DNA of 64,000 nt, taken from NCBI RefSeq assembly GCF_002119525.1, contig NZ_CP017916.1:2976001-3040000 (forward strand). Direction: 5' to 3'. The notes beneath the pieces are model-generated. The model was given only the letters and a program-made list of their open reading frames with translations, did no database searches and had not been told where the DNA came from. How positions within the stretch are numbered: the first letter of the stretch is position 1; the number at the start of each line of letters is the position of its first letter. The stretch is from Vibrio syngnathi. GTDB lineage: Bacteria; Pseudomonadota; Gammaproteobacteria; Enterobacterales; Vibrionaceae. Shown here piece after piece: positions 53,713 to 63,054 of this stretch. Position numbers and translations under genes: made by a program.

Positions 53713-53835
53713 CGTCATTCCCTACAGCGAGGTACGAGCGTGATAGGGAATCTCTCTTTATGTAGAACACCGAATATGACAAGTAATACGTGGCATGAGA
53801 TTCCAGATATTTCGTTCCTCTATTCTGGAATGACA
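53713..53835. repeat. Palindromic double-hairpin repeat, copy C
   Basis: The unit starts CGTCATTCCCTACAGCGAGG, has hairpin 1 ATTCCCTA/TAGGGAAT, a variable middle, hairpin 2 ATTCCAGA/TCTGGAAT and ends GGAATGAC. The end is slightly degenerate (ACA instead of ACG). Confidence 0.85.
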
Positions 53836-53924
53836 GTCTAGATCAGATGAGAGTAACGAGATTCGAGATGCGAAAATATGTAACGGCTCTCATTCTGTTC
53901 GTGACCCGCATACCCGCATCTGCC

Positions 53925-53995
53925 CTTAAGCTCTTCGAATCCCGTTTACTCGCATCCCGTATCCGCTCTTAAGCTCTTCGAATCCCGTTTACTCG
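53925..53995. repeat. Direct duplication of a 28-bp unit, 43-bp period
   Basis: CTTAAGCTCTTCGAATCCCG and the eight bases after it recur exactly at 53925-53952 and 53968-53995. Each copy is followed by CATCCCG/TATCTCG-like words. Confidence 0.85.
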
Positions 53996-54010
53996 TATCT
54001 CGCATCTATT

Positions 54011-54042
54011 AAAAAAGCCCGCACTTTGAAGTGCGGGCTTTC
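54011..54042 (-). terminator. gpmI terminator
   Basis: AAAGCCCGCACTT and AAGTGCGGGCTTT form a 13-bp stem with a minimal loop, followed on the minus strand by T residues. Confidence 0.85.
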
Positions 54043-54082
54043 AAAATCGTTAAAGCTCAACGTGAACCGCTGAGCCAAACCA

Positions 54083-55615
54083 TTACTTAACGATCACATC
54101 GCCTGACATCTCAGCCGGAATTGCGATACCAGACAGAGAAAGCATCGTTGGTGCAAGATCAGACAGCTTACCGCCTTCTTTGAACTCAACGTCTTTGCTG
54201 CCCACGTAGATAAGTGGAACTGGTAGGTTAGTGTGCGCCGTGTGGATACCGCCCGTTTCTGGGTTTACCATCATTTCCGCGTTACCGTGGTCTGCAGTGA
54301 TAAGCAGTTGGCCATCGGCTTCTTTGATTGCTTCAACCACTTTGCCAAGACATTCGTCTAGCGACTCTACCGCTTTAACCGCTGCATCGTAAACGCCAGT
54401 GTGGCCAACCATGTCACAGTTAGGGAAGTTACACACGATAGCGTCGTATTTGCCACCTTTGATTGCTGCAACTAGCTTTTCAGTAAGCTCTGGTGCGCTC
54501 ATTTCTGGCTGTAGGTCGTACGTTGCTACTTTTGGAGAAGCAACAAGTTGGCGCTCTTCGCCTTCAAACTCGTCTTCTTTACCGCCGTTGAAGAAGAACG
54601 TCACGTGCGCGTATTTCTCTGTTTCAGAGATACGTAGCTGCGTTTTGCCTTCTTTCGATAGCCATTCACCGTAGGTGTTCTCTAGAGAAGCCGGTGGGAA
54701 TGCACATAGAAGTGGAATGTCTGCTGCGTATTGAGTCAGCATCACGAAATCGATCGCTGGGAATACGTTACGAGCAAAACCGTCGAAGTTAGGCACGAAC
54801 GCACGTGTGATTTCACGTGCACGGTCAGCACGATAGTTCATGAAGATAACAGCATCGCCATCAACGATAGCTGCAGACTCTTCGCCTTCCGTTTTGATTT
54901 CAGTCGCTTTAACGAATTCATCGTTTTCGTCACGAGCGTAAGCCGCTTCTAGGCCAGCTACTGCAGTGTCGAATGTAAACTCTGCTTTTGCTTGAGTAAG
55001 CAGGTCGTAAGACTCTTGAACGCGATCCCAGTTGTTATCACGGTCCATTGCGTAGTAACGGCCAATAAGCGAAGCCACACGGCCTTTGCCTAGTTTAGCG
55101 AACAACTCTTGGAAACGAGCTAATGTGTTTTCTGCACTACGTGGCGGCGTATCACGACCGTCTAGGAATGCGTGTAGGTAGATTTTCTCTGCGCCACGCG
55201 CTGCTGCCATTTCCACAGCTGCGTAGATGTGATCTTCATGAGAGTGAACGCCACCTGGAGACATAAGACCCATGATGTGAACCGCTTTGTCTGCTTTAAC
55301 CGCTTTATCAACAGCATTCACTAGCGCTTCCGTTTGACCGAATTCGCCATCTGCGATTGATTTAGTAATACGCGTTAAATCTTGGTATACCACGCGACCC
55401 GCACCAATGTTGGTGTGACCCACTTCAGAGTTACCCATTTGGCCATCAGGTAGGCCGACATCTAAGCCAGAAGCCGAGATTAGCGTGTTAGGTTGGTTAG
55501 CAATAAGACCGTCTAATACAGGTGTATTAGCGTTCGCGATAGCGTTGTCTTGGTTGTCTTCACGGTAACCGTAACCGTCAAGGATCACTAGAGCCATTGG
55601 CTTCTTAGCTGACAT
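54083..55615 (-). CDS. gpmI: 2,3-bisphosphoglycerate-independent phosphoglycerate mutase
   Basis: This manganese enzyme of lower glycolysis converts 3-phosphoglycerate to 2-phosphoglycerate. The 510-residue form starts [20 protein letters not shown]. Motifs include the phosphoserine region [20 protein letters not shown] (about 57-76), [14 protein letters not shown] (about 148-161), and the metal motif [11 protein letters not shown] (about 440-450). The frame has a Met six codons earlier. It is a single gene. Confidence 0.96.
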   Translation of the reverse strand: MSAKKPMALVILDGYGYREDNQDNAIANANTPVLDGLIANQPNTLISASGLDVGLPDGQMGNSEVGHTNIGAGRVVYQDLTRITKSIADGEFGQTEALVNAVDKAVKADKAVHIMGLMSPGGVHSHEDHIYAAVEMAAARGAEKIYLHAFLDGRDTPPRSAENTLARFQELFAKLGKGRVASLIGRYYAMDRDNNWDRVQESYDLLTQAKAEFTFDTAVAGLEAAYARDENDEFVKATEIKTEGEESAAIVDGDAVIFMNYRADRAREITRAFVPNFDGFARNVFPAIDFVMLTQYAADIPLLCAFPPASLENTYGEWLSKEGKTQLRISETEKYAHVTFFFNGGKEDEFEGEERQLVASPKVATYDLQPEMSAPELTEKLVAAIKGGKYDAIVCNFPNCDMVGHTGVYDAAVKAVESLDECLGKVVEAIKEADGQLLITADHGNAEMMVNPETGGIHTAHTNLPVPLIYVGSKDVEFKEGGKLSDLAPTMLSLSGIAIPAEMSGDVIVK

Positions 55616-55862
55616 AGGACTGACCTCGTTCAATTCAAAATAAATCGGTATAAAAACAAATTAGCGTAATTTTACTACAGTTTACAGTCAAAACTGTAGT
55701 GGAAGATCAAGAAACGTCGCAGGTAGGATGATCGGATATGAAAAAAAACGTCACTTAGTGAATAAAGTCAGCGACATGATATCGCTGATAACTTACAGGT
55801 GCAGTGTAATTAAGGCTCTAATCTTGATTACCAATAGGGTGAAACACACCACAAGCAATACG

Positions 55863-56408
55863 TCACACCCTATCCCCTGCACCTTTTCCTAATACCGTTT
55901 GAAAAATGTATTGGAAATACAATTTAGTATTCAGCGTGTCAAGCATACGCTGATCCCACTCTGCCAAGGTTTTGGGGGTCGACATGTCGATATCATTGAT
56001 TTGAGCTAATCCAGTAACACCTGGTCTAACTGCTAGTACGCCTCTCGACTCTCTTTCATCGATCAGTTCTTGCTGGTTGAACAAACATGGTCTTGGGCCG
56101 ACTAAACTCATTTCACCTTTCAGTACATTATACAGCTGAGGAAGTTCATCAAGCTTAGTTTTACGCAGGAATGCTCCGAGCTTAGTCACCGAGCTAGCTC
56201 CAACTAAATGAGTGGCAACAGATTTTGTTTCAACTGGCATAGTACGGAACTTCACCAAGGTAAAAGGCTTTTTGTTACGACCTACACGCGTTTGAAAAAA
56301 GACAGGCGACCCTGTATCAAAGTAACCAAGGATACAAATAAGGAGAAATACTGGCCACAAGAACAACAGACCAAAGAGAGCAAAAAAGAAATCCAATAAA
56401 CGAATCAA
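55863..56408 (-). CDS. Small initiating sugar-phosphate transferase (PglC/WreU-type)
   Basis: This monotopic phosphoglycosyl transferase moves a sugar-1-phosphate from a UDP-sugar to undecaprenyl phosphate, the first step of O-antigen or glycan assembly. It has 181 residues. A re-entrant N-terminal helix (LLDFFFALFGLLFLWPVFLL) leads to VKFRTM, the RKTKLDELPQLYNVLKGEMS segment with the catalytic Asp-Glu pair, and VGPRP. The start is TTG at 56408; no in-frame ATG is near, and the length matches small PGTs. It lies 114 bp after the ketoreductase gene on the same strand. Confidence 0.85.
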   Translation of the reverse strand: MIRLLDFFFALFGLLFLWPVFLLICILGYFDTGSPVFFQTRVGRNKKPFTLVKFRTMPVETKSVATHLVGASSVTKLGAFLRKTKLDELPQLYNVLKGEMSLVGPRPCLFNQQELIDERESRGVLAVRPGVTGLAQINDIDMSTPKTLAEWDQRMLDTLNTKLYFQYIFQTVLGKGAGDRV

Positions 56409-56522
56409 AATACAAGTCCTATTAAATTTGAATTAAAAACTGGGGCGATATAAGTACTACTAATTAATCAAAAACACCTGAAGAACTTATGGATAAGAAA
56501 GTAACAAGCTATCTAAAACACA

Positions 56523-57467
56523 TCAATGCGACTTCAAGTACGCTTCTACTGTTCTTTTGATTCCTTGCTTAAAGGTCACGGGAGGTGTCCACCCCAGAAT
56601 TTCCTTCGTCAAACAAATATCAACTTGGAGGTTGCCACATACTCTTTGTGCGACTTGTTGTTTTTTTAACACTGAAGCACTCAGCTCTATCCAAGACATA
56701 GGAATGGGTATAAGCCTCGGTGTTTTTCCCATAGATAGAGCAATTGTTCGCATTAATTGAGTTGTCGATACATCATGGTCATCAGAAGCCAAAAATGTAT
56801 GCCCTGGAGCCAAAGGGTGTTCACAGCACACCAGTATCAAACTGGATAGATTATCCAGATACACCAAGCTTCGACGGTTCTTTATGGCACCAAACGGTAA
56901 TGGAATACCCTTGTCAATCAAACGCATCATGGATAAGAAATTCGCTTTTACACCGGGTCCATAAACCAAGGGAGGCCTAATGATAACCACTTCTAACCCT
57001 GTCTCTTTAGAAAGCTTAGCTAACTCAACTTCGGCTTCATACTTGCTCAAACCATAAGAGTCTAGTGGTGTGCAATTTAAAACAGGCTCAAAGGGTGAGT
57101 TTAGCTCACTAAACTCACCGTTCACTTTAATAGAGCTAACAAAAACGAACCTTTTAACCCCGGCATCAGCTGCTTGTCTCGCTAAGGTTACAGTACCTAG
57201 AGTATTTGTTTCTCGATAAGCCTCTAAAGCGTCCTGTTCACTTTCATTCATTTGATGCACTCGAGCAGCACAATGAACAACGCAATCGACCCCGTCGAAT
57301 GCACCAGACCAATCAGTTGCAGCATCGATAGAAGAAACAACAAAACGATACTGCTTTTGCTTAACAGCCTTACGCACAACAGAAACCACTTCCCACTCGA
57401 CCTTATCTGCCAGTTCAACAACCCGAGAACCAACAAAGCCACTGCTACCGGTAACCAAAATTTTCAT
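56523..57467 (-). CDS. NAD-dependent epimerase/4-ketoreductase (WbpV/WreQ-like)
   Basis: An extended short-chain dehydrogenase of about 314 residues. The NAD fold has TGSSGFVGSRV (7-17), a serine in VFVSSIKVNG, and the catalytic YGLSKYEAE (YxxxK). Proteins of this type beside a PGT and a WbpM-like dehydratase reduce UDP-4-keto-6-deoxy-GlcNAc to UDP-QuiNAc (WbpV, WreQ). An alternative is a true 4-epimerase; the motifs do not separate the two. The ATG at 57467 is used. It diverges from the WbpM-like gene. Confidence 0.8.
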   Translation of the reverse strand: MKILVTGSSGFVGSRVVELADKVEWEVVSVVRKAVKQKQYRFVVSSIDAATDWSGAFDGVDCVVHCAARVHQMNESEQDALEAYRETNTLGTVTLARQAADAGVKRFVFVSSIKVNGEFSELNSPFEPVLNCTPLDSYGLSKYEAEVELAKLSKETGLEVVIIRPPLVYGPGVKANFLSMMRLIDKGIPLPFGAIKNRRSLVYLDNLSSLILVCCEHPLAPGHTFLASDDHDVSTTQLMRTIALSMGKTPRLIPIPMSWIELSASVLKKQQVAQRVCGNLQVDICLTKEILGWTPPVTFKQGIKRTVEAYLKSH

Positions 57468-57636
57468 AATGAAAAAGCCTAAAGATCGAACAAATAACAA
57501 ACAGAATTAACAGTAAAACTAGTGAGTGACGCAGAACCATCAATTACATCTAGCTTACAGCACTTAAGAACATTAAAATACAACCTAAAAACTATAACTA
57601 TCAAACCAAACGCCCAGTGGCACGCTAAGGAACATA

Positions 57637-59517
57637 ATGATCAGACCAATACATACATTGCTAAATGCCAAACGCAAGAACAAGCGTTTCATCAGTATTG
57701 GCTACGATATTTTTGCTATCGTTATATCACTCTATTTAGCTATCGCATTGAGACTTGACAGTGTCATGTTTTCAGTAGAATTAGATGAAATAGCAACATT
57801 CTTAATTACGGTCTCAGTCACAATTTATAGTTTTGTTAAACTAGGAATGTATCGCGCTGTACTGCGATATATGATGCTACCTGCCGTTGGTAATATTTTC
57901 CTTGGTGTCCTAATTTCAACCTTGACTTTAATTCTAAGTGGTTTTTTTTTCCACTCTTTCATACCAAGAAGTGTACCTTTTATATACGCGGGTCTGGCGA
58001 TACTCACACTAGGCGGGCCGAGAATATTAGTCCGTTCAATTTATTACCATTGGTTTAAGCGCCAAAAGCCCAACGTATTCATTTATGGCGCAGGAGCGAC
58101 AGGTCGTGACTTAACTTATGCTCTAATTCAAGGCAACGAGTACAACCCGGTGGTTTTACTTGATGATGACCTAACTAAATCAGGTCAAATTTTATTTGGG
58201 TTAAAAGTTCACCATCCAAGTGAATTCGAGCATCTGCAATCACTCTACCAGCCAGTGAAACTACTGTTAGCCATAAACGGAATTAACAAAGGTGAACGCT
58301 TACGCTTAGTTGAAAAACTGTCACACTGGCCAATCGCAGTGCAATCTGTACCATCCGTTGAAGATATAGCAGCGGGAAAAGCGACAGCAACGGACGTGAA
58401 AGATCTTGATGTCGCAGATCTACTTGGACGATCTACGGTCGATCCTGATAGAGAACTGTTGGCACAAAACATTTTTAATAAGAATGTGATGGTTACCGGC
58501 GCAGGGGGCTCTATTGGCTCAGAGTTATGTCGCCAAATCATGTCAAATAAGCCTAAAACATTGGTGTTATTTGAGCTCAACGAGTACAACCTTTATAAAA
58601 TCAACCAAGAGCTTAATTCAACAAAGATAAACTTAAAAAGCGAAACTCAAATCGTCGCTGCTCTTGGATCCGTTCAGAGACAAAACCGATTAGAAAAGCT
58701 GATGCTAGCACACAAAGTTGAAGCTGTTTACCATGCCGCAGCATATAAGCATGTACCTCTAGTCGAAGATAATATCGTTGAAGGTGTGCGTAACAATGTG
58801 TTTGGTACACTCGCTTGCGCGGAAGCCGCAATCAAAACAGGCGTGAAGAACTTTACTTTAATATCAACAGATAAAGCCGTAAGACCAACGAATGTGATGG
58901 GGGCGAGTAAAAGGATGGCTGAACTCGTCCTTCAAGCGCTGGCTGATAAACAAAGTACAACAACGTTTACCATGGTACGTTTTGGTAATGTATTAGGCTC
59001 TTCCGGCTCTGTTGTCCCGCTATTTAAGAAGCAAATAAACGCTGGTGGACCTGTCACTGTCACTCACCCAGATATCATTCGTTATTTTATGTTGATCCCA
59101 GAAGCAGCTCAACTCGTTATCCAAGCCGGAGCCATGGGCCACAATGGCCAAGTGTTCGTACTGGATATGGGAGAACCTGTAAAGATTCTAGATTTAGCCA
59201 AAAGAATGATTCACCTCATGGGTATGCAGGAACATATTGAAGGAGAGCAACAAGAAGGCGACATTACAATAACATTCACAGGACTACGCCCAGGAGAAAA
59301 GCTCTATGAAGAACTTTTGATCGGAGATAATGTGGAAGGTAGTGATCACCCAAAAATAATGACAGCCAAAGAACAAATGCTAAGCTGGAATGAGATGCAA
59401 CCTCTCTTAAATCAATTAGATATTTGTTGTCATGATTTTGATGAAAACTGCATAATGAAAATTCTATTGGATGCTCCTACTGGCTATAAACCTAAAGAAG
59501 TGGAACCAAATAGTTAG
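57637..59517 (+). CDS. WbpM/PglF-type nucleotide-sugar 4,6-dehydratase (membrane-anchored)
   Basis: This large SDR dehydratase (626 residues) acts on UDP-GlcNAc. Four membrane spans fill about 1-130 (for example FAIVISLYLAIALRL and IFLGVLISTLTLILSGFFF), then a CoA-binding-like domain with IYGAGATGRDL, then the catalytic domain with GAGGSIGSE (about 288-296), HAAAYKHVPLVEDN and STDKAVRPTNVMGASKR (about 410-426). The last segment has the MGASK active-site form seen in WbpM. The ATG is preceded by AAGGA. The gene is followed by insertion-sequence remnants, and it should be the first step of the adjacent QuiNAc module. Confidence 0.9.
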   Translation: MIRPIHTLLNAKRKNKRFISIGYDIFAIVISLYLAIALRLDSVMFSVELDEIATFLITVSVTIYSFVKLGMYRAVLRYMMLPAVGNIFLGVLISTLTLILSGFFFHSFIPRSVPFIYAGLAILTLGGPRILVRSIYYHWFKRQKPNVFIYGAGATGRDLTYALIQGNEYNPVVLLDDDLTKSGQILFGLKVHHPSEFEHLQSLYQPVKLLLAINGINKGERLRLVEKLSHWPIAVQSVPSVEDIAAGKATATDVKDLDVADLLGRSTVDPDRELLAQNIFNKNVMVTGAGGSIGSELCRQIMSNKPKTLVLFELNEYNLYKINQELNSTKINLKSETQIVAALGSVQRQNRLEKLMLAHKVEAVYHAAAYKHVPLVEDNIVEGVRNNVFGTLACAEAAIKTGVKNFTLISTDKAVRPTNVMGASKRMAELVLQALADKQSTTTFTMVRFGNVLGSSGSVVPLFKKQINAGGPVTVTHPDIIRYFMLIPEAAQLVIQAGAMGHNGQVFVLDMGEPVKILDLAKRMIHLMGMQEHIEGEQQEGDITITFTGLRPGEKLYEELLIGDNVEGSDHPKIMTAKEQMLSWNEMQPLLNQLDICCHDFDENCIMKILLDAPTGYKPKEVEPNS

Positions 59518-59628
59518 ATACATAAGGTAATTTCTTAAGTGGCTGATCCAGACTATGTGGCGTATATTGATCAAGATTAAGAGCATTGAGCCCTTAATGG
59601 TTACGCTCTTCTGAACCACATCTACACC

Positions 59629-60406
59629 TTGGGACACTAAATTAAGTAAGCACAATCACTAACGAGGTTGCCCATGATGTACTGATCCAGTCAGACTGGC
59701 ACACCGTATTAAGCGACATATTGGAGCCTGTAATTTAAATTGTTTTTCAACGAAAACTGGGCTTAGATACCCAAGAGCACCGAGCCTTCTTGTTCGACTA
59801 TAATCAACTTCGATGTATTCAAAAAGTGCTTGGCTCTTCATGCTCGCGGCAATCATTTTGACGTCGAGCTTATTGGCATTTTTCTTCAAGTTCTTTTTTG
59901 AATACACCTTGTACCATCATGTTCCTTCTTATCAGCAAAAATTTCTCGGACTTTGCTATCATGCTGTTTATGTTGAAAGACTTTATGGCGATTATCAAGC
60001 CAATAATAAAACCCATTTAGATAAACCCCAAACACCTTAGCCATACGGACAATCCTATATTGCATCTGGTGTTCGAGCATAAACTTATACCAATCTACTA
60101 TAGATTCTTCTCTAAGTAGATGCAGCCCTTTTACGATATCTAGCTCTACAGCTTGCTCAGCCAATAATCATTTGAGGTTGGTATTTTCAGTAGCGATTTC
60201 TCTGTCGCTGATTTTCGCGTCTTTTGACAGCTTTCGCCATCCATAGATTTGAGGCTTGTATAACAATAGTTGGCGTGCGGCGACACCGACTTTGTCTGCG
60301 AACTTAAGTGCTTCGGATTTAAATTTGGGAATATGGTTGATTCATGTTTTCTCAGTAGCTATTGTTCAGCTGGTTAGTGATTGTACTCACTTAACTCAGT
60401 GCCCAA
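59629..60406 (-). mobile_element. IS3-family remnant with internal deletion (OrfA/OrfB pieces)
   Basis: An imperfect 30-plus-bp terminal inverted repeat (core TTAAGTRAGYACAATCACTAAC in degenerate form) bounds the element at 59629-59663 and 60373-60406. Inside, on the minus strand, pieces of OrfA (FADKVGVAA, YGWRK, LAEQAVELDIVK) and OrfB (VRMAKVFGVYLNGFYYWLDN; SQALFEYIEVDY; RRLGALGYLSP) survive, but the catalytic core between the two OrfB pieces is missing and stops interrupt the frames. The element is 778 bp, about half the usual length. It cannot transpose by itself. Confidence 0.75.
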
Positions 60407-60427
60407 ACTTCTGGGGCGAATTATATT

Positions 60428-60616
60428 AGAAGAACGGTATAGCTACCATAAACGCTCACTTTCAGAAACAAGTTAAACAGTTAAACAGTTAAACAGTTAA
60501 TGATGGGACGGTTGAACTTAAAAAATCACATGCATAGGGAAAGAACTTACGCCACGACAAAAGCGTTGAACAAGCTTGTTGCGCTAGGTATACCTCAAAC
60601 TTGTCGTATTGATTAA
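60428..60616 (+). mobile_element. IS5-family fragment (3' part of transposase), interrupted
   Basis: DNA similar to the 3' part of the IS5-type transposase at 62461-62645: ERYxYH and the final ALNKLVALGIPQTCRID are recognisable. The fragment contains an 8-bp microsatellite (GTTAAACA, about 3.5 units from 60472). It stops abruptly at 60616; its matching right end is found at 62967-63022, on the far side of the IS3 element. Confidence 0.7.
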
Positions 60617-60655
60617 GAGCCTGTTCTGTCCTGAGATGGGTTGACACTTGATTGA

Positions 60656-61650
60656 CTAAAACGCTCGATGTACTTCATCGGGCGTTTTGTATTTTAGGGC
60701 TGTGTGGGGCCTATATTCATTATAGATTTTTACTGATTCTGCGACCATGTTCTTTGCTTCACCGAAATCATTAGGCTTATTCAACAGATACTCCATCTTC
60801 AGTATTCCGTTGATCCTCTCTGCCTGTACATTCTGATAACAATCATAGCCATCAGTCATTGAGCAGGATATACCATGCTGTCGATGTAACTCTTGGCATT
60901 CAACAGAGCAGTACTGAATGCCTCGATCTGGGTGATGACAAGCTCACCTGTATTCTTTCGCCCTTTCAATGCGTTTAAGAAGGCCAGCTTGACCGTGCAA
61001 GCTTTCATATTATCACTGAGGTGACAACCAACGATTTTTCGTGAGTGAGCATCAGTTACTAAACTGAGATAAGTACAACCACGACGCGTTGCTAGGTAAT
61101 TAATATCGGCAACCCATAATTGCTCTGGTCTTTCAGGTATTAAGCCTTCTTTGACTCGATTCAGATGGCAGTAAAAGCGATGATTACTGTTTGTGGTTCG
61201 ATGATAAGCTCTTCGATTCTGCACTAATAATCGATTCACTTTTAACAGAGTGAATAAGCGATCTCGCCCAATTTTAATATCGTTCTGAGCAAGTAAGTGC
61301 TTGATCTTACGAGTCCCTATACGAGGGGGCTCATCCTTAGTTCCTTAACAAAACCTAGTACTGATTCATCTCTCTTTGTCTGATAAATTTCTGCAACACA
61401 TCGCTTGTACAAAGCTTGTCCTGTAATACCTATGAAGTGACAAGCTTTAGTGACGGTCAGCTTTCTGACCGTTTTTTCCTTAATAATTCGGCCTTGCGCT
61501 TCTTTGAGATTCGGGCTCCGAAATATCTATCCATGACTTTTACAACCGCTTCAAAGAATTCAGCTTTAAACTGAGTCTCTTCTAATTACTGCTCGAGTCC
61601 TTTGATTCGTTGTTCTGGGGTTTGAGTTGAGGAAAAATTTGACATAGTCG
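60656..61650 (-). pseudogene. IS3-family transposase OrfB (and OrfA end), frameshifted
   Basis: The integrase-core (rve) pieces are clear: LWVADINYLATRRGCTYLSL with the first Asp, LVTDAHSRKIVG with the second, and ERINGILKMEYL with the final Glu. Between 60856 and 60960 the frame shifts by one base (GELVITQ in one frame; HHPDRGIQYC in the other), and stops occur upstream (after GLEQ and RMSPL). The gene is not functional. Confidence 0.85.
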
Positions 61651-61651
61651 C

Positions 61652-62701
61652 GGCTTTGTTCCGTAATTCAGTGGTACTAAATCCAGAGCTTACGATCTGA
61701 TCAGCTACGTCCACAATCTCTCGTAGCCCCATGCCTAAACCTCGTTACAAAACAACCACTGGAAGCAATACAACCAATCACTCATTAACCTCGGTTCTCT
61801 AACCTTTTGGATCAATGAAGAGGCGATAAGCAGGTGAACGCAAAGCAAGCAGAATAAGCGCGGGAGGCCACGTCGATTCAGTGATTTGGCTATCACGACA
61901 GCGCTCATGGTGAAACGAGTTTTTCTATGCCGCTGAGATCGCAGCAAGGATTTATCGACTCCATATTTAGACTTGATCATGTTCCATTGAGTTGTCCACA
62001 TTACACTTGTATCAGTCGTAGAGCTAAGCAAGTTGAGGTCTCATTTAAGACTAGAACGAGAGGGGAAATACAGCATCTAGCCATTGACCCGACTGGCCTT
62101 AAGGTTTATGGCGAAGGTGAATGGAAAGTCAAAAGGCACGGGACAGATGGCAAGCGGAGAGTTTGGCGAAAACTGCATATTGCCGTTGATACAAGCACTC
62201 ATGAAATTATTGCAGCCGAGCTAAGTTTATCAACGGTTACCGATGGAGAAGTGCTCTCGAACTTACTAAAACAAACACGTCGAAGCATCCTTGAGGGTCA
62301 GGTGATAACGCTTACGACACGAGAGCGTGCCACGATGCTATTAAGATTAAGCGAGCTGTTGCGCTTATTCCTCCAAGAGAAGGGGGTGCCTTCTGGGAGC
62401 GTGGGCCCCCTAGAAATCTCGCAGTAGGCTGTCAGAAATTATACGGCTCAAATAAGTATTGGAAAGAGCGGTATGGATACCATAGACGCTCACTGTCAGA
62501 AACAGCGATGTATCGAGTTAAACAGTTGCTAAGAGGACGATTGAGCTTAAGAAATTACAATGGACAGGTAGGGAAACTTACGCGATGATAAAAGCGTTGA
62601 ACAAGCTCACCGGGTTAGGTATGCATAAAACTTGTCGCATTGACTAAAAAACATGCGAAACGGGGTGGCTCTATCTCTAAGTTTAATTACGCAACAAAGC
62701 C
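61652..62701 (+). mobile_element. IS5-family element with degenerate transposase
   Basis: The ends are GGCTTTGTTCCGTAATTCAG (61652-61671) and, inverted, AATTACGCAACAAAGCC (62685-62701). The 1050-bp element carries a plus-strand DDE transposase starting MPKPRYKTT at 61731. The central part reads well (VEVSFKTRTRGEIQHLAIDP and LKVYGEGEWKVKRHGTDGKR), but the frame shifts near 61753, 61915 and 62295, so it is dead. No clear target-site duplication. Confidence 0.82.
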
Positions 62702-62917
62702 AGTACTCACTCCTAGCGCTCTCGATTATTCTATTCCTTTAGACCAATCTAGTTGACCATGTTTGCGAAGCCAAACTAAAACGGTAGAGCGACCTTGGAT
62801 CCCATAATGCTTTTGAGCTTACTTATAAGTCATTTCGCCTTTTTCAATTTGGCTTACGACTGCCAATTTAAAGGCAAGAGAATAATCTCGTTGAGTACGT
62901 CTACGTGTTGTTTTCAT
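62702..62917 (-). pseudogene. IS3-family OrfA, N-terminal part
   Basis: MKTTRRRTQRDYSLAFKLAV, then QIEKGEMTYK followed by TAA, and AQKHYGIQGRSTVLVWLRKH: the helix-turn-helix DNA-binding part of an IS3-type OrfA. It has one internal stop and is cut by the IS5-type element at 62701. Confidence 0.8.
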
Positions 62918-62966
62918 GACACTCTCCAATTCAATGTTGGAAATGTGTCAACCATATTTTGGAAGG

Positions 62967-63022
62967 TAAAAACACACGAAAAAGGGCGACTCTGTCGCTA
63001 AGCTGAATTACGCAACAAAGCC
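62967..63022 (+). mobile_element. Right end of the older IS5-family fragment
   Basis: These 56 bp end in CTGAATTACGCAACAAAGCC and resemble the right end of the inner IS5-type element (62646-62701). They lie just outside the IS3 element and are the counterpart of the fragment at 60428-60616. Confidence 0.7.
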
Positions 63023-63054
63023 GCTTTAAGTGACTAATTTCAATTAAGTCAAAG

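Larger units (their letters stand above)
53600..54082. other. Repeat-filled intergenic region ogt/gpmI
   Basis: This 483-bp gap contains no credible gene. In order it holds a CGAGATGCG-type simple repeat block, palindromic repeat copy C (53713-53835), a second simple-repeat block with a 28-bp direct duplication, and the gpmI terminator. It is a hot spot for repeat accumulation. Confidence 0.7.
60627..62965 (-). mobile_element. IS3-family element, degenerate and split by an IS5-type element
   Basis: The ends share GGTTGACAC inverted near 60627 and 62965. The minus strand encodes OrfA (MKTTRRRTQRDYSLAFKLAVV at 62917 leftward, with a TAA after MTYK; then SSTQTPEQRIKGLE and FKAEFFEAVVKVMD past the insertion) and OrfB. 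The 1050-bp IS5-type element sits inside OrfA. The flanks suggest a TAA target duplication from insertion into the older IS5 fragment (60614-60616 and near 62967), but the exact ends are uncertain. Confidence 0.75.

Noticed and set aside
61735..62031. A 98-codon minus-strand frame inside the inner IS5-type element
   Set aside because: It is antisense to the transposase coding region, which runs on the plus strand.
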